From an uncultured Bacteroidota bacterium (GTDB lineage Bacteria > Bacteroidota > Bacteroidia > Flavobacteriales > Flavobacteriaceae), in NCBI GenBank assembly GCA_902535165.1, contig CACASE010000003.1, positions 57,550 through 121,549 on the forward strand: a stretch of DNA of 64,000 bases, in the 5' to 3' direction. Below are positions 43,494 through 53,160 of this stretch, piece after piece; positions within the stretch are counted from its first letter, which is position 1; the number at the start of each line of letters is the position of its first letter. A program made the position numbers and the translations under genes. The notes below the pieces were generated by a model, which saw only the letters and a program-made list of their open reading frames with translations, was not told the DNA's origin and did no database searches.

Positions 43494-43501
43494 TATATTT
43501 G
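43494..43501 (+). promoter_or_regulatory. -7 box TATATTTG, 9 nt before nhaC ATG
   Basis: TAnnTTTG. Confidence 0.45.
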
Positions 43502-43510
43502 TAAAAAACA

Positions 43511-44965
43511 ATGGGGAAAGGTAAAAGCTCAATCAATCAAAATAAAAATATTAGTCTTTTTGATTCTCTCACGCCTATTGTTATTTTAGTACTATTACTT
43601 TACATTAACGTAAATATTTATGGAGATTCATCTATAGACGGATCAAATCAATTTATTTTATTAATAGGAGCTGCCCTAGCTTACTTAGTTGGGTTTAAAA
43701 ACAATGTATCTGCTGAAATGATTTTTGAAAATGTATCAAAAAACATTAAATCCATTAGCTCACCAATTATAATATTACTACTTGTTGGTGCACTTTCTGG
43801 AACTTGGTTAATTAGTGGCATAATACCTTCAATGATATATTATGGGTTTAATATAATTAATGCATCATTCTTTCTTCCATCATGCGTAATTATAAGTGCC
43901 ATTGTTGCTTTAGCTACAGGAAGTAGTTGGTCTACCTCAGCTACAATTGGGATTGCACTAATTGGAATTGGAAAAGCATTGGGTTTTGATATTGGTATCG
44001 TTGCTGGTGCAGTGATATCCGGAGCTTATTTTGGTGATAAAATGTCACCATTGAGTGATACTACAAATCTTGCAGCGGCAGTTTCAGGCTCTGATCTTTT
44101 TGAACATATTAAATATATGACAATAACGACTGTCCCTACTATATGTGTTGCTCTTATTTTTTTTGTTATTTATAATTTAATCAATCTCCCAAACGAAAAC
44201 CTTAGTAATGTTGATTACATTGAATCAATTAATGATTATTTCTATATATCTCCTCTTTTATTTATAGTTCCATTAATTGTAATTTTTATGATTTATAAAA
44301 AAATTAATCCTATCGTCTCTCTTTTTGTTGGAACTATTTTAGCAGCTGTCTTTAGTTTAATTTTTCAATCAGAGCTTATATCAAATATAATTTTACAAAA
44401 CTCATCTTCTGATGTTTCTAGTTATAACATTGTAATGGATTCAATTATTGCAAAAACAACCATTCAAACTAATAGTGTTTTCCTTGATGAACTTCTAACG
44501 TCTGGTGGAATGTCAGGAATGTTAAATACTATTTGGCTAGTTATATGCGCAATGATATTTGGTGGTGTAATGGAAGCAATTGGTGCATTAAGATCAATAA
44601 GTTTAGCTCTTTTGAGTATTGCAAAATCTACAATAAACTTATTTGCAAGTACGATATTGAGTTGTATTACTGTTAATATTACAGCCTCAGATCAATATTT
44701 GTCAATTGTAATCCCAGGTAAAATGTTTTCTGATTCATACAATGACAGGAAACTATCTAGTCTAAATCTAAGCAGAACAATTGAAGACAGTGGAACTGTA
44801 ACATCAGTTTTAATTCCTTGGAATACATGTGGAGCTTATCAAGCAAGTGTTTTAAATGTGAACGTACATGATTACTTTGTGTATGCAATTTTTAACTGGC
44901 TTAGTCCAATCACAACCTTGATTGTAGCTTCCTTAAATTATAAGATAAAACGAATTGTAAATTGA
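43511..44965 (+). CDS. nhaC: NhaC-type Na+/H+ antiporter
   Basis: Multi-TM; SSWSTSATIGIALIGIGKALGF, GAYFGDKMSPLSDTTNLAAAVSG. Confidence 0.9.
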   Translation: MGKGKSSINQNKNISLFDSLTPIVILVLLLYINVNIYGDSSIDGSNQFILLIGAALAYLVGFKNNVSAEMIFENVSKNIKSISSPIIILLLVGALSGTWLISGIIPSMIYYGFNIINASFFLPSCVIISAIVALATGSSWSTSATIGIALIGIGKALGFDIGIVAGAVISGAYFGDKMSPLSDTTNLAAAVSGSDLFEHIKYMTITTVPTICVALIFFVIYNLINLPNENLSNVDYIESINDYFYISPLLFIVPLIVIFMIYKKINPIVSLFVGTILAAVFSLIFQSELISNIILQNSSSDVSSYNIVMDSIIAKTTIQTNSVFLDELLTSGGMSGMLNTIWLVICAMIFGGVMEAIGALRSISLALLSIAKSTINLFASTILSCITVNITASDQYLSIVIPGKMFSDSYNDRKLSSLNLSRTIEDSGTVTSVLIPWNTCGAYQASVLNVNVHDYFVYAIFNWLSPITTLIVASLNYKIKRIVN

Positions 44966-47280
44966 AAAATGAAAATAACATAAAATATGTATCAGGTGTT
45001 TTTTTAACGCTCCTATCTATAATTATTTTCATTTCCATGTTGTCTTTTTTCTTTTCTTGGAGTTCAGATCAGTCTGAAATTGAAACAATTTTTGACAGCT
45101 CATCAGAAATTAAGAATATTGGTAAAAAATTTGGCTTACTGATCTCTTATTTCCTGATATACAAGGGGTTTGGATTAGGTGCAATTCTTATACCCTCACT
45201 ATTGTTTTTAATTGGGATCTCTTTGACATTTAACAGTGGTTTAGATAAAATATTAAGTAGGAGTATTTTTCTTCTACTGTGTATGATCTGGATATCTCTA
45301 TTTTTATCATATATTTTCAGTAACAATATCTATGGAGGAATTTTTGGATATGAGATCAAATCAATAATTATTGAATTTATGGGAGATTTAGGTTTTATCT
45401 CTATCCTGGTGTTTGGTTTTATTTCTTTTTTAATTATTAAGTTTAAAATTACTCCAGTATTTCTGCTAAGTCTTATAAAATCTTCAATTAAAAATTATAA
45501 TAATTCAAGGATATCTGATGAAATTAAGGAGAATTTAGATGAAGAAATTAATCAAAATGCAGATGTTAATGAAGAGCTTAATGATGTTCAACCAACAATT
45601 CAAAATTTTTCTAAGATTGATCAAATTAATAAAAAACCAATTAATTTAAATAATGATGATAAGACAGATGAACTCGATAGTGATAGTGATGATTTAATTG
45701 ATGAAATTGCAATTGATATTGAAAAAATTAAGGATGAAGAAACTGTAGATAACAGCTCTGTAGATTTATTAAAGAAGTTTGGTGAATTTGATCATACATT
45801 GGATTTAAAATCTTTTAAACAGCCAGAAATAAAATTATTAAACGAACATGATAAAGATGGCTCTATCACTATAAACCAGGAGGAATTAGAAGAAAATAAA
45901 GAGAAGATAATAGACACTTTAAGAAATTATAAAATTGGAATTGAAAAAATTAAAGCTACAATTGGGCCAACCGTAACGCTTTATGAAATTATTCCTGAAG
46001 CTGGTGTTAGAATTTCTAAAATTAAAAGTTTAGAAGATGATATTGCTTTGTCACTATCTGCACTAGGAATAAGAATTATTGCTCCAATACCTGGAAAAGG
46101 AACAATTGGTATAGAAGTGCCCAATAAAAACAGAAAGATAGTTTCGATGAAGTCCTTGATTAGCTCTAAAAAATATCAAGATGCTGAAATGGAATTACCT
46201 CTTGCATTGGGGAAAACAATAAGTAATGAGACCTTAGTTGTTGATTTAACAAAAATGCCTCATTTATTAGTTGCTGGAGCAACAGGACAAGGTAAATCTG
46301 TTGGTATTAATGCAATAATAACATCAATTCTATATAAAAAACATCCAGCAGAAGTAAAGTTTATTTTGGTTGATCCTAAAAAAGTCGAACTTACTTTGTT
46401 TAATAAAATTGAGAGACATTATTTAGCTAAACTTCCAGATTCAGATGAATCTATAATTACCGATACCAAAAAAGTTGTAAAAACCTTAAAATCTCTTTGT
46501 ATTGAAATGGAAAAAAGATACGAGCTTCTTAAAGATGGTATGTGTCGAAATATCAAAGAATATAATTTGAAGTTTAAGAAAAGAAAATTAAATCCAAAAG
46601 ATGGTCATAAGTTTCTGCCTTATTTAGTTTTAGTTGTTGATGAATTTGCTGACATAATTATGACGGCTGGAAAGGAGGTAGAAAACCCTATTGGGAGACT
46701 AGCACAGCTAGCTAGAGCGGTTGGTATTCATTTAATAATTGCAACTCAAAGACCATCAGTTAATGTTATTACAGGACTAATTAAGGCAAATTTTCCTGCT
46801 AGAATTGCTTTTAAAGTAACAGCAAAAGTTGATTCCAGAACAATTTTAGATTCAGGTGGAGCGGATCAATTGATCGGAAATGGAGATATGCTTTTCACAC
46901 AGGGAAATGATTTAATAAGACTTCAGTGTGGATTTATTGATACTGATGAAATTGAAAAAATAACTGATATTATTGGTTCTCAAAGAGGATATTTAGAGGC
47001 GTATCTTCTTCCTGAATGCGAGGAAGATTCAATTTCTAGTCTGGAAGACAATGTTGAAGATAGAGACCCATTATTTAAGGATGCTGCTGAAATAGTTGTC
47101 ATTGCGCAGCAAGGATCAGCTTCATTATTACAAAGAAAAATGAAATTAGGCTATAATAGAGCTGGCAGAATTATTGATCAGCTTGAAGCAGCAGGTATTG
47201 TTGGTCCTTTTGAGGGTAGTAAAGCTCGTGATGTTTTAGTTAAAGACTTAGTTGATTTAAAAGATTTACTTGAAAATTGA
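44962..47280 (+). CDS. ftsK: DNA translocase FtsK/SpoIIIE
   Basis: N-terminal TM helices; LLVAGATGQGKSVGINAIITSIL, VVDEFADIIM, ATQRPSVNVITGLIKANFPARIAF, C-terminal gamma-like domain. TTG start. Confidence 0.94.
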   Translation: MKNENNIKYVSGVFLTLLSIIIFISMLSFFFSWSSDQSEIETIFDSSSEIKNIGKKFGLLISYFLIYKGFGLGAILIPSLLFLIGISLTFNSGLDKILSRSIFLLLCMIWISLFLSYIFSNNIYGGIFGYEIKSIIIEFMGDLGFISILVFGFISFLIIKFKITPVFLLSLIKSSIKNYNNSRISDEIKENLDEEINQNADVNEELNDVQPTIQNFSKIDQINKKPINLNNDDKTDELDSDSDDLIDEIAIDIEKIKDEETVDNSSVDLLKKFGEFDHTLDLKSFKQPEIKLLNEHDKDGSITINQEELEENKEKIIDTLRNYKIGIEKIKATIGPTVTLYEIIPEAGVRISKIKSLEDDIALSLSALGIRIIAPIPGKGTIGIEVPNKNRKIVSMKSLISSKKYQDAEMELPLALGKTISNETLVVDLTKMPHLLVAGATGQGKSVGINAIITSILYKKHPAEVKFILVDPKKVELTLFNKIERHYLAKLPDSDESIITDTKKVVKTLKSLCIEMEKRYELLKDGMCRNIKEYNLKFKKRKLNPKDGHKFLPYLVLVVDEFADIIMTAGKEVENPIGRLAQLARAVGIHLIIATQRPSVNVITGLIKANFPARIAFKVTAKVDSRTILDSGGADQLIGNGDMLFTQGNDLIRLQCGFIDTDEIEKITDIIGSQRGYLEAYLLPECEEDSISSLEDNVEDRDPLFKDAAEIVVIAQQGSASLLQRKMKLGYNRAGRIIDQLEAAGIVGPFEGSKARDVLVKDLVDLKDLLEN

Positions 47281-47858
47281 TACAAAATATTTTAATATTT
47301 ATTATTAGTAGCAATGTCTATTTAGCACAAGATTTTATCGATAGATTCATATATCATTACATTAGTTTAGATACTTATTCATTAGAATTTGATTATGTAA
47401 CAAAAAATCAAGGTGAAATTGTTTATAGTCAGAAAGGATCCTTATTTTTTTCGAAAAGTAAATATAGAATTGTACTTACTGATTTGACATTTCTTTATGA
47501 CGGAGAAAATCATTACACAATAGTTCCTGAAAACAAAGAAATAAACGTATCAAATGAAAATGAGATAGCAAATTATATACTTCCATCAAAAATTGCTTAT
47601 ACAATTTCAAAAATTAAAGATAAAATTAAAATTAAAAAGAATAATTTATTTGAAATTTCATATGAGGATGAGTCAGAAAATAATTATTCAATTGTAATAA
47701 AAAATGATTATTCAATTTTAAGAATTGATCAGTACCTAGCTAATGGATACATTAACTCAATCGTTTTCAATAAAACAGTTTTTAATAAAAGAATTGATGA
47801 TAATTTATTTTATTTTAATGAGAAAAAGTATAAAACTTATTATCTAAATAAATTATGA
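47277..47858 (+). CDS. LolA-like outer-membrane lipoprotein carrier
   Basis: 193 aa with signal-like N-terminus, beta-rich (GSLFFSKSKYRIVLTDLTFLYDG), between ftsK and lptF-like. TTG start. Confidence 0.72.
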   Translation: MIQNILIFIISSNVYLAQDFIDRFIYHYISLDTYSLEFDYVTKNQGEIVYSQKGSLFFSKSKYRIVLTDLTFLYDGENHYTIVPENKEINVSNENEIANYILPSKIAYTISKIKDKIKIKKNNLFEISYEDESENNYSIVIKNDYSILRIDQYLANGYINSIVFNKTVFNKRIDDNLFYFNEKKYKTYYLNKL

Positions 47859-49288
47859 AAATTCTAGATATATATATTTTAAAATCATATCTCAAGAAAT
47901 TTTTTAGTTTTTTCTTTTTAATTATGCTCGTATTCATTTTCCAGACTATTTGGATGTTTATTGATGATTTAGCTGGAAAAGAAATTGATTTTCAAATTAT
48001 TTTTAAGTTTTTAATTTTTTATTGTCCAAAATTAATTCCCTTAGTATTACCACTTACGGTATTATTAGCATCGATTATGACTTTTGGTGATTTAGCCGAA
48101 AACTATGAATTTGCAGCTATTAAATCATCAGGAATATCACTTTTTAGATCAATGAAAAGTTTGATAATATTTAACATTTTTCTTTGTGTAGTAGTTTATT
48201 TTGTGTCTAATAATCTAATTCCATATTCAGAATTTAAATCTTATAACCTCAGAAAAAATTTAGCAAAAGTAAAACCATCTATGGCAATTACTGAGGGAAT
48301 TTTTAATGACATTGGGATGATGAATATAAAAGTTTCAAACAAGTACGGTATAGATAACAGTAATTTACAAGACGTAATAATTCATAAAACAAATCGATTT
48401 AATGATAATACAATAGTTATAAAAGCTAGGGAGGGTAAATTAATTAATGATGAACAAAATGATATATTAAAAATCAGACTAAATGATGGATATAGATATG
48501 AGGAAATCCTAGCAGAAAACCCAAATTCAAAGCAATACAAGCCTCATACTCAAATTTATTTTGAAACACATGAAATCTACATAGATCTTAAACAAATATA
48601 TAATGTTGATTTTTCAGAAGAAAGATATAATAATACTTTTAGAATGCAGAACACTAAACAATTGAATTACAGTATTGATTCTTTAGAAAATAAACTAGTA
48701 AAGGAATATGAAAGTTTTAGTGAAAATTTTTACAAAAGAACAGGTGTTTTTAATTTTCAAACACGATATAATAGACCATTTGAAAAGAATAGTATTGATA
48801 TAACAAACTATTCCTCAATATTAAGAGATTTTGATTTCTCATCACAAAAATCAATAATAAACTCCGTTGAAAATAATATTAATAACCAAATTGCAAACTT
48901 ACAGACTCAAAAATCAAATTTTTTCATTAAAGAAAAAATAATAAACCTTCACAAAACAAGTTTTCATGATAAATATTCTATACCCATTTCTACGTTGATT
49001 TTGTTCATATTGGGTGCTCCTTTAGGTGCAATTATCAGGAAAGGTGGTTTTGGTTTTCCAGTTGTAACAGCTTTAATAATGTTTTTATTCTACCATTTCT
49101 TAGGAACATTTGCTAAAAATGCTGCAGAAGATGGAAGTATTTCAACCTTCATTGGAAGTTGGATATCAAATATTGTTATGTTACCCATTGCAGTATATTT
49201 ATTAAAAAGAGCATCATCCGATAAATCTATTCTAAATATTGATAATATATTTGCAAGTCTTAAAAGCAAGTTTATCAAAGAAAAATGA
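47855..49288 (+). CDS. LptF/LptG-family LPS export permease
   Basis: MKILDIYILKSYLKKFFSFFFLIMLVFIFQTIWMFIDDL; C-terminal TM block ISTLILFILGAPLGAIIRKGGFGFP. Confidence 0.88.
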   Translation: MKILDIYILKSYLKKFFSFFFLIMLVFIFQTIWMFIDDLAGKEIDFQIIFKFLIFYCPKLIPLVLPLTVLLASIMTFGDLAENYEFAAIKSSGISLFRSMKSLIIFNIFLCVVVYFVSNNLIPYSEFKSYNLRKNLAKVKPSMAITEGIFNDIGMMNIKVSNKYGIDNSNLQDVIIHKTNRFNDNTIVIKAREGKLINDEQNDILKIRLNDGYRYEEILAENPNSKQYKPHTQIYFETHEIYIDLKQIYNVDFSEERYNNTFRMQNTKQLNYSIDSLENKLVKEYESFSENFYKRTGVFNFQTRYNRPFEKNSIDITNYSSILRDFDFSSQKSIINSVENNINNQIANLQTQKSNFFIKEKIINLHKTSFHDKYSIPISTLILFILGAPLGAIIRKGGFGFPVVTALIMFLFYHFLGTFAKNAAEDGSISTFIGSWISNIVMLPIAVYLLKRASSDKSILNIDNIFASLKSKFIKEK

Positions 49289-50406
49289 AGTTAAATACAA
49301 TAGAGGAAGCCCTTGAAGACTTAAAAAACAATAAAGTAATTATTGTTGTTGATGACGAGAATAGAGAAAATGAGGGAGATTTCATATTTCCTGCTGAAAA
49401 TATTAACCCTGAAGTTGTTAATTTTATGGCAACTCATGGAAGAGGTTTGATTTGTGCTCCACTTACATCTAAAAGATGTAAAAAATTAAATCTTGACCCT
49501 ATGGTACAAAATAATACTGAGCCAATGAAAACAGCTTTTACCATTTCCGTTGATCTGAAGGGTCATGGGGTAACTTCTGGAATTTCTGCAAGTGATAGGT
49601 CAAAAACTATTAAGGCATTAGTGGATTTAAAAACAAAACCCTCTGATTTAGTCAGACCTGGTCATATTTTTCCATTATCAGCAAAAGATGGTGGTGTTCT
49701 TAGGCGTACTGGTCATACTGAAGCGGCTATTGATATAGCACGTCTAGCAGGGTTTAAGCCTGCAGGTGTTCTTTGCGAAATAATGAACCAAGACGGGACT
49801 ATGGCAAGACTTCCTGATCTTTTTAAAGTTGCAAAAAAATTTAATCTTAAAATTATATCTATTGAGGATCTTGTTTCATACAGAATGGCAAATGATAGAC
49901 TTATTCAATTAATCGAAAAGTTTGATTTAAAGACTAATTATGGAAGATTTGAATTACACACTTTTAATCAAAAAAACAATGATTTAATTCATATTGCGTT
50001 AACTTATGGTAATTGGAAAAAAGAAGACCCAATTCTGTGTAGAGTAAATTCTTTTGGATCTATAAATAATACAATAGATGATTTAGTTTTAAATGAAGAT
50101 AAAGATATTAGAAAAGTTAGTGAGCTGATTAAAAAAGATAAAAGAGGTGTAATGGTATTTATCAACCAAGATCATGAGACTAAACCCTTACTCAAAAGAA
50201 TAAAAAACCTAAAAAAAACTGAAAAATTAGGTTCATCACATAAGCCATTCAAGAAAATGGATGAAAAAGACTATGGTATAGGTGCACAAATTTTACATTA
50301 TTTGGGAATTGGTAAAATTAAGCTTCTGACAACCAAAGATAGAAAAATAAAACGTGTTGGAATGGCAGGATATGGACTGGAAATTATTAAAACAATTAAT
50401 TTTTAA
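49285..50406 (+). CDS. ribB: 3,4-dihydroxy-2-butanone-4-phosphate synthase with degenerate GTP cyclohydrolase II-like C-domain
   Basis: VVDDENRENEGDFIFPAE, GHTEAAIDIARLAGFKPAGVLCEIMNQDGTMAR; C-terminal RibA-like segment without the Zn-cysteine cluster. Confidence 0.9.
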   Translation: MKLNTIEEALEDLKNNKVIIVVDDENRENEGDFIFPAENINPEVVNFMATHGRGLICAPLTSKRCKKLNLDPMVQNNTEPMKTAFTISVDLKGHGVTSGISASDRSKTIKALVDLKTKPSDLVRPGHIFPLSAKDGGVLRRTGHTEAAIDIARLAGFKPAGVLCEIMNQDGTMARLPDLFKVAKKFNLKIISIEDLVSYRMANDRLIQLIEKFDLKTNYGRFELHTFNQKNNDLIHIALTYGNWKKEDPILCRVNSFGSINNTIDDLVLNEDKDIRKVSELIKKDKRGVMVFINQDHETKPLLKRIKNLKKTEKLGSSHKPFKKMDEKDYGIGAQILHYLGIGKIKLLTTKDRKIKRVGMAGYGLEIIKTINF

Positions 50407-51173
50407 AAGAACCATAGCTTAAAAGCTATAATTAATGCAGAAATAACTAAGAAAATTTTTATGACACCCTCCCCTTTTTCAACAGAGAATCTGCTCGCAT
50501 TCCACCCTCCTATCAACGTTCCAAGACCTAAACATAATCCATAAGGTAAATCCACTAAACCATTAAAGAAAAAAGTTAAAAAAGCACCGATTGTATAGAC
50601 CAAAACTATAACAACTTTTGTAGCATTAACTCTAATTAAATTTAGTCTGTTATAATAATGCAAGAATAACATGATTACAAAACCTATACCTGCATTGATA
50701 AAACCACCATAAAGCCCGATAAAGAAAAAAACTGTACATGAAATCTTGAGATGTTTTCCTGTTAATCTAACAGAAAGATTTTTGTTTATAATTCTGGGTT
50801 TGAATATTATGATAGTAATAACTAAAATCATAATAATAGATAAAATTCTGTTAAATGTCTCATCATTTATTTCAACTGCTATATGAGCACCAATAACAGA
50901 TCCAATTAAAGCGAACATCCCTGTATAAGCACTAAATGGGAATGTAGATATACCCTTACTTTTAAAACCCATATTTGCAGAAAAAGCAGTCATCATTATG
51001 CCAATTCTATTTGTTCCATTAGCAACATTTGATGGCAATCCTAAAAAAATAAGTATAGGAAGAGTGATAATAGAAGCCCCTCCAGCCATTGTATTTATTA
51101 TTGAAACTACAAAACCAAGCAAAACTAGAAAGGGATATTCCCAAGGAATTTCTATTAGGTAATACATATTCAT
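50403..51173 (-). CDS. TauE/SafE (TSUP) family sulfite exporter-like permease
   Basis: VSIINTMAGGASIITLPILIFLGLPSNVANGTNRIGI; multi-TM. Confidence 0.88.
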   Translation of the reverse strand: MNMYYLIEIPWEYPFLVLLGFVVSIINTMAGGASIITLPILIFLGLPSNVANGTNRIGIMMTAFSANMGFKSKGISTFPFSAYTGMFALIGSVIGAHIAVEINDETFNRILSIIMILVITIIIFKPRIINKNLSVRLTGKHLKISCTVFFFIGLYGGFINAGIGFVIMLFLHYYNRLNLIRVNATKVVIVLVYTIGAFLTFFFNGLVDLPYGLCLGLGTLIGGWNASRFSVEKGEGVIKIFLVISALIIAFKLWFF

Positions 51174-51227
51174 CTAAATTATACATATTATTCGTTTATA
51201 ATTTATTTAATAAAAAAAATTAGTGTT

Positions 51228-51235
51228 TATATTTG
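51228..51235 (+). promoter_or_regulatory. -7 box TATATTTG for tRNA-Ser
   Basis: TAnnTTTG 7 nt upstream of the mature tRNA 5' end. Confidence 0.6.
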
Positions 51236-51242
51236 CAATCCG

Positions 51243-51327
51243 GGAGAAATGGCAGAGTGGTCGAATGCACCGGTCTTGAAAACCGGCGTACCGCAAGGTA
51301 CCGGGGGTTCGAATCCCTCTTTCTCCG
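51243..51327 (+). tRNA. tRNA-Ser (anticodon TGA)
   Basis: Class II tRNA: acceptor GGAGAAA/TTTCTCC, anticodon arm CCGGTCTTGAAAACCGG, long variable arm, GGTTCGAATCC T-arm; CCA not encoded. Confidence 0.95.
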
Positions 51328-51330
51328 CGT

Positions 51331-51361
51331 TAAGCCCTGTAATTTTATACAGGGCTTTTTT
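51331..51361 (+). terminator. Intrinsic terminator after tRNA-Ser
   Basis: AAGCCCTGTA-ATTTTA-TACAGGGCTTTTTT. Confidence 0.85.
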
Positions 51362-51377
51362 AATTAACTTTACTTCA

Positions 51378-51869
51378 ATGATAAAATTTTTAATTACTGG
51401 TGGCACCTTCGATAAAAGCTACAACCATGTTAATGGTGAGTTGTTTTTTAAAAAGACTCATCTTCCTGAAATGATTGAAAGAAGCAAGTGTAATTTGAAG
51501 ATTAGTTTTGAAACAATTACAATGAAAGATAGTTTAGATCTAACTAAAGAAGATATTTATTACATTGTAAATGCTTGTAAAAAAACAAGATATAATAAAA
51601 TTATTATCACACATGCAACGGATACTATTACAAAAACAGCTGAATTAATTGCAAAAGAAAACCTTAAAAACAAAACCATAATATTAACAGGAGCTATGAT
51701 TCCTTATGCTTTTGGTTCATCATCTGACGGATTTTTTAATCTAGGTTGTGCACTTTCTTTTGTTCAAACACTTAATCCAGGGGTTTATATAACAATGCAA
51801 GGTGAATACTTTAATTGGAATGAAGTAAAAAAAAATAAAAAATTTGGATTTTTTGAGAGGATAAATTGA
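51378..51869 (+). CDS. Single-domain asparaginase-like protein (N-terminal L-asparaginase domain only)
   Basis: [48 protein letters not shown]; 163 aa, no C-terminal asparaginase domain. Track start 51249 lies inside the tRNA. Confidence 0.8.
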   Translation: MIKFLITGGTFDKSYNHVNGELFFKKTHLPEMIERSKCNLKISFETITMKDSLDLTKEDIYYIVNACKKTRYNKIIITHATDTITKTAELIAKENLKNKTIILTGAMIPYAFGSSSDGFFNLGCALSFVQTLNPGVYITMQGEYFNWNEVKKNKKFGFFERIN

Positions 51870-51925
51870 TGATAACTTTCTATTATTTCTTTTTATTAAT
51901 AAGACTGAAATAATTAAATTTAATT

Positions 51926-53155
51926 GTGCTATCTAACGTTGAAAAAACACTAATTAATAAAGAAGAAACTTTCTGTTCGAATACCTATCACCCACTTCCC
52001 GTTGTATTAAAAAAAGGTAAAGGAGTTTTTGTTTGGGACGTAAATAATAAAAAATATTTTGATTATTTATCAGCATACTCGGCAGTCAATCAAGGACACT
52101 GTAATAAACAGATTTTAAATACATTTATAAAACAAGCTAAAAAACTTACACTAACATCAAGAGCCTTTTATAATAATGAATTAGGATCTAGTCTTGAATA
52201 CATAACAAGTGTATTTGGCTATGAAAAGATGTTGCCAATGAATTCAGGTGCCGAAGCAGTTGAAACTGCTATAAAAATATGCAGAAAGTGGGGCTATGAA
52301 GTTAAAAAAGTTCAACATAATAAAGCTAAAATAATAGTATGTGATGGAAATTTTCATGGAAGAACAACCACTGTTGTTTCTTTCTCATCTCATCATGGAA
52401 GCAGAGAAAATTTTGGACCATTGACTGGAGGTTTTGAAACAATAAATTATAATGATTCTGTTTCGCTTGAAAAGAAACTTAAAAATGATAAAAATATTGT
52501 TGGTTTTTTAGTAGAACCTATACAAGGTGAAGGTGGTGTAGTTGTTCCTGACGATGGTTATCTTACTAAATGTAAAAAATTATGCGAAAAATATAATATT
52601 CTTTTCATAGCAGATGAGATACAAACAGGTGTTTGTAGAACTGGAGAGTTATTAGCATGTCATCATGAAAATATAAAAGCTGACATAACGATACTCGGCA
52701 AAGCTTTAGCAGGAGGTTTTTACCCAGTTTCAGGTGTTTTAACAAGTAAAAAGATCATGAATGTTATGAAAGTTGGTCAACACGGATCTACTTTTGGGGG
52801 AAACCCATTAGCTTGTGTTGTAGCAAAAGAGGCAATTAAATTTGCAATTGAAAATAATCTTTCAGAAAAGGCACATAAATTAGGTTTAATTTTTAGAAAT
52901 TATTTGATTGATCAAATAGAAAAATTATCAATAATTAAGTCTGTTCGTGGTAAAGGTTTATTAAACGCAATAGTTTTAAACTGTGATGTTAATTCTGAAA
53001 TTCCATGGAATATATGCCTCTCAATGAGAGATAATGGTCTTTTGGCAAAACCAACTCAAGGAAATAAAATTAGATTTGCTCCACCATTAGTTATAACTGA
53101 AAAACAATTATTTAGTTCACTAAAAATAATTACAAAAAGTTTAAAAAACTTTTAG
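51926..53155 (+). CDS. rocD: Ornithine aminotransferase
   Basis: NTYHPLPVVLKKGKGVFVWDVNNKKYFDYLSAYSAVNQGHCN, LPMNSGAEAVETAIK, ADEIQTGVCRTG, LGKALAGGFYPVS. GTG start. Confidence 0.94.
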   Translation: MLSNVEKTLINKEETFCSNTYHPLPVVLKKGKGVFVWDVNNKKYFDYLSAYSAVNQGHCNKQILNTFIKQAKKLTLTSRAFYNNELGSSLEYITSVFGYEKMLPMNSGAEAVETAIKICRKWGYEVKKVQHNKAKIIVCDGNFHGRTTTVVSFSSHHGSRENFGPLTGGFETINYNDSVSLEKKLKNDKNIVGFLVEPIQGEGGVVVPDDGYLTKCKKLCEKYNILFIADEIQTGVCRTGELLACHHENIKADITILGKALAGGFYPVSGVLTSKKIMNVMKVGQHGSTFGGNPLACVVAKEAIKFAIENNLSEKAHKLGLIFRNYLIDQIEKLSIIKSVRGKGLLNAIVLNCDVNSEIPWNICLSMRDNGLLAKPTQGNKIRFAPPLVITEKQLFSSLKIITKSLKNF

Positions 53156-53160
53156 TTTCT

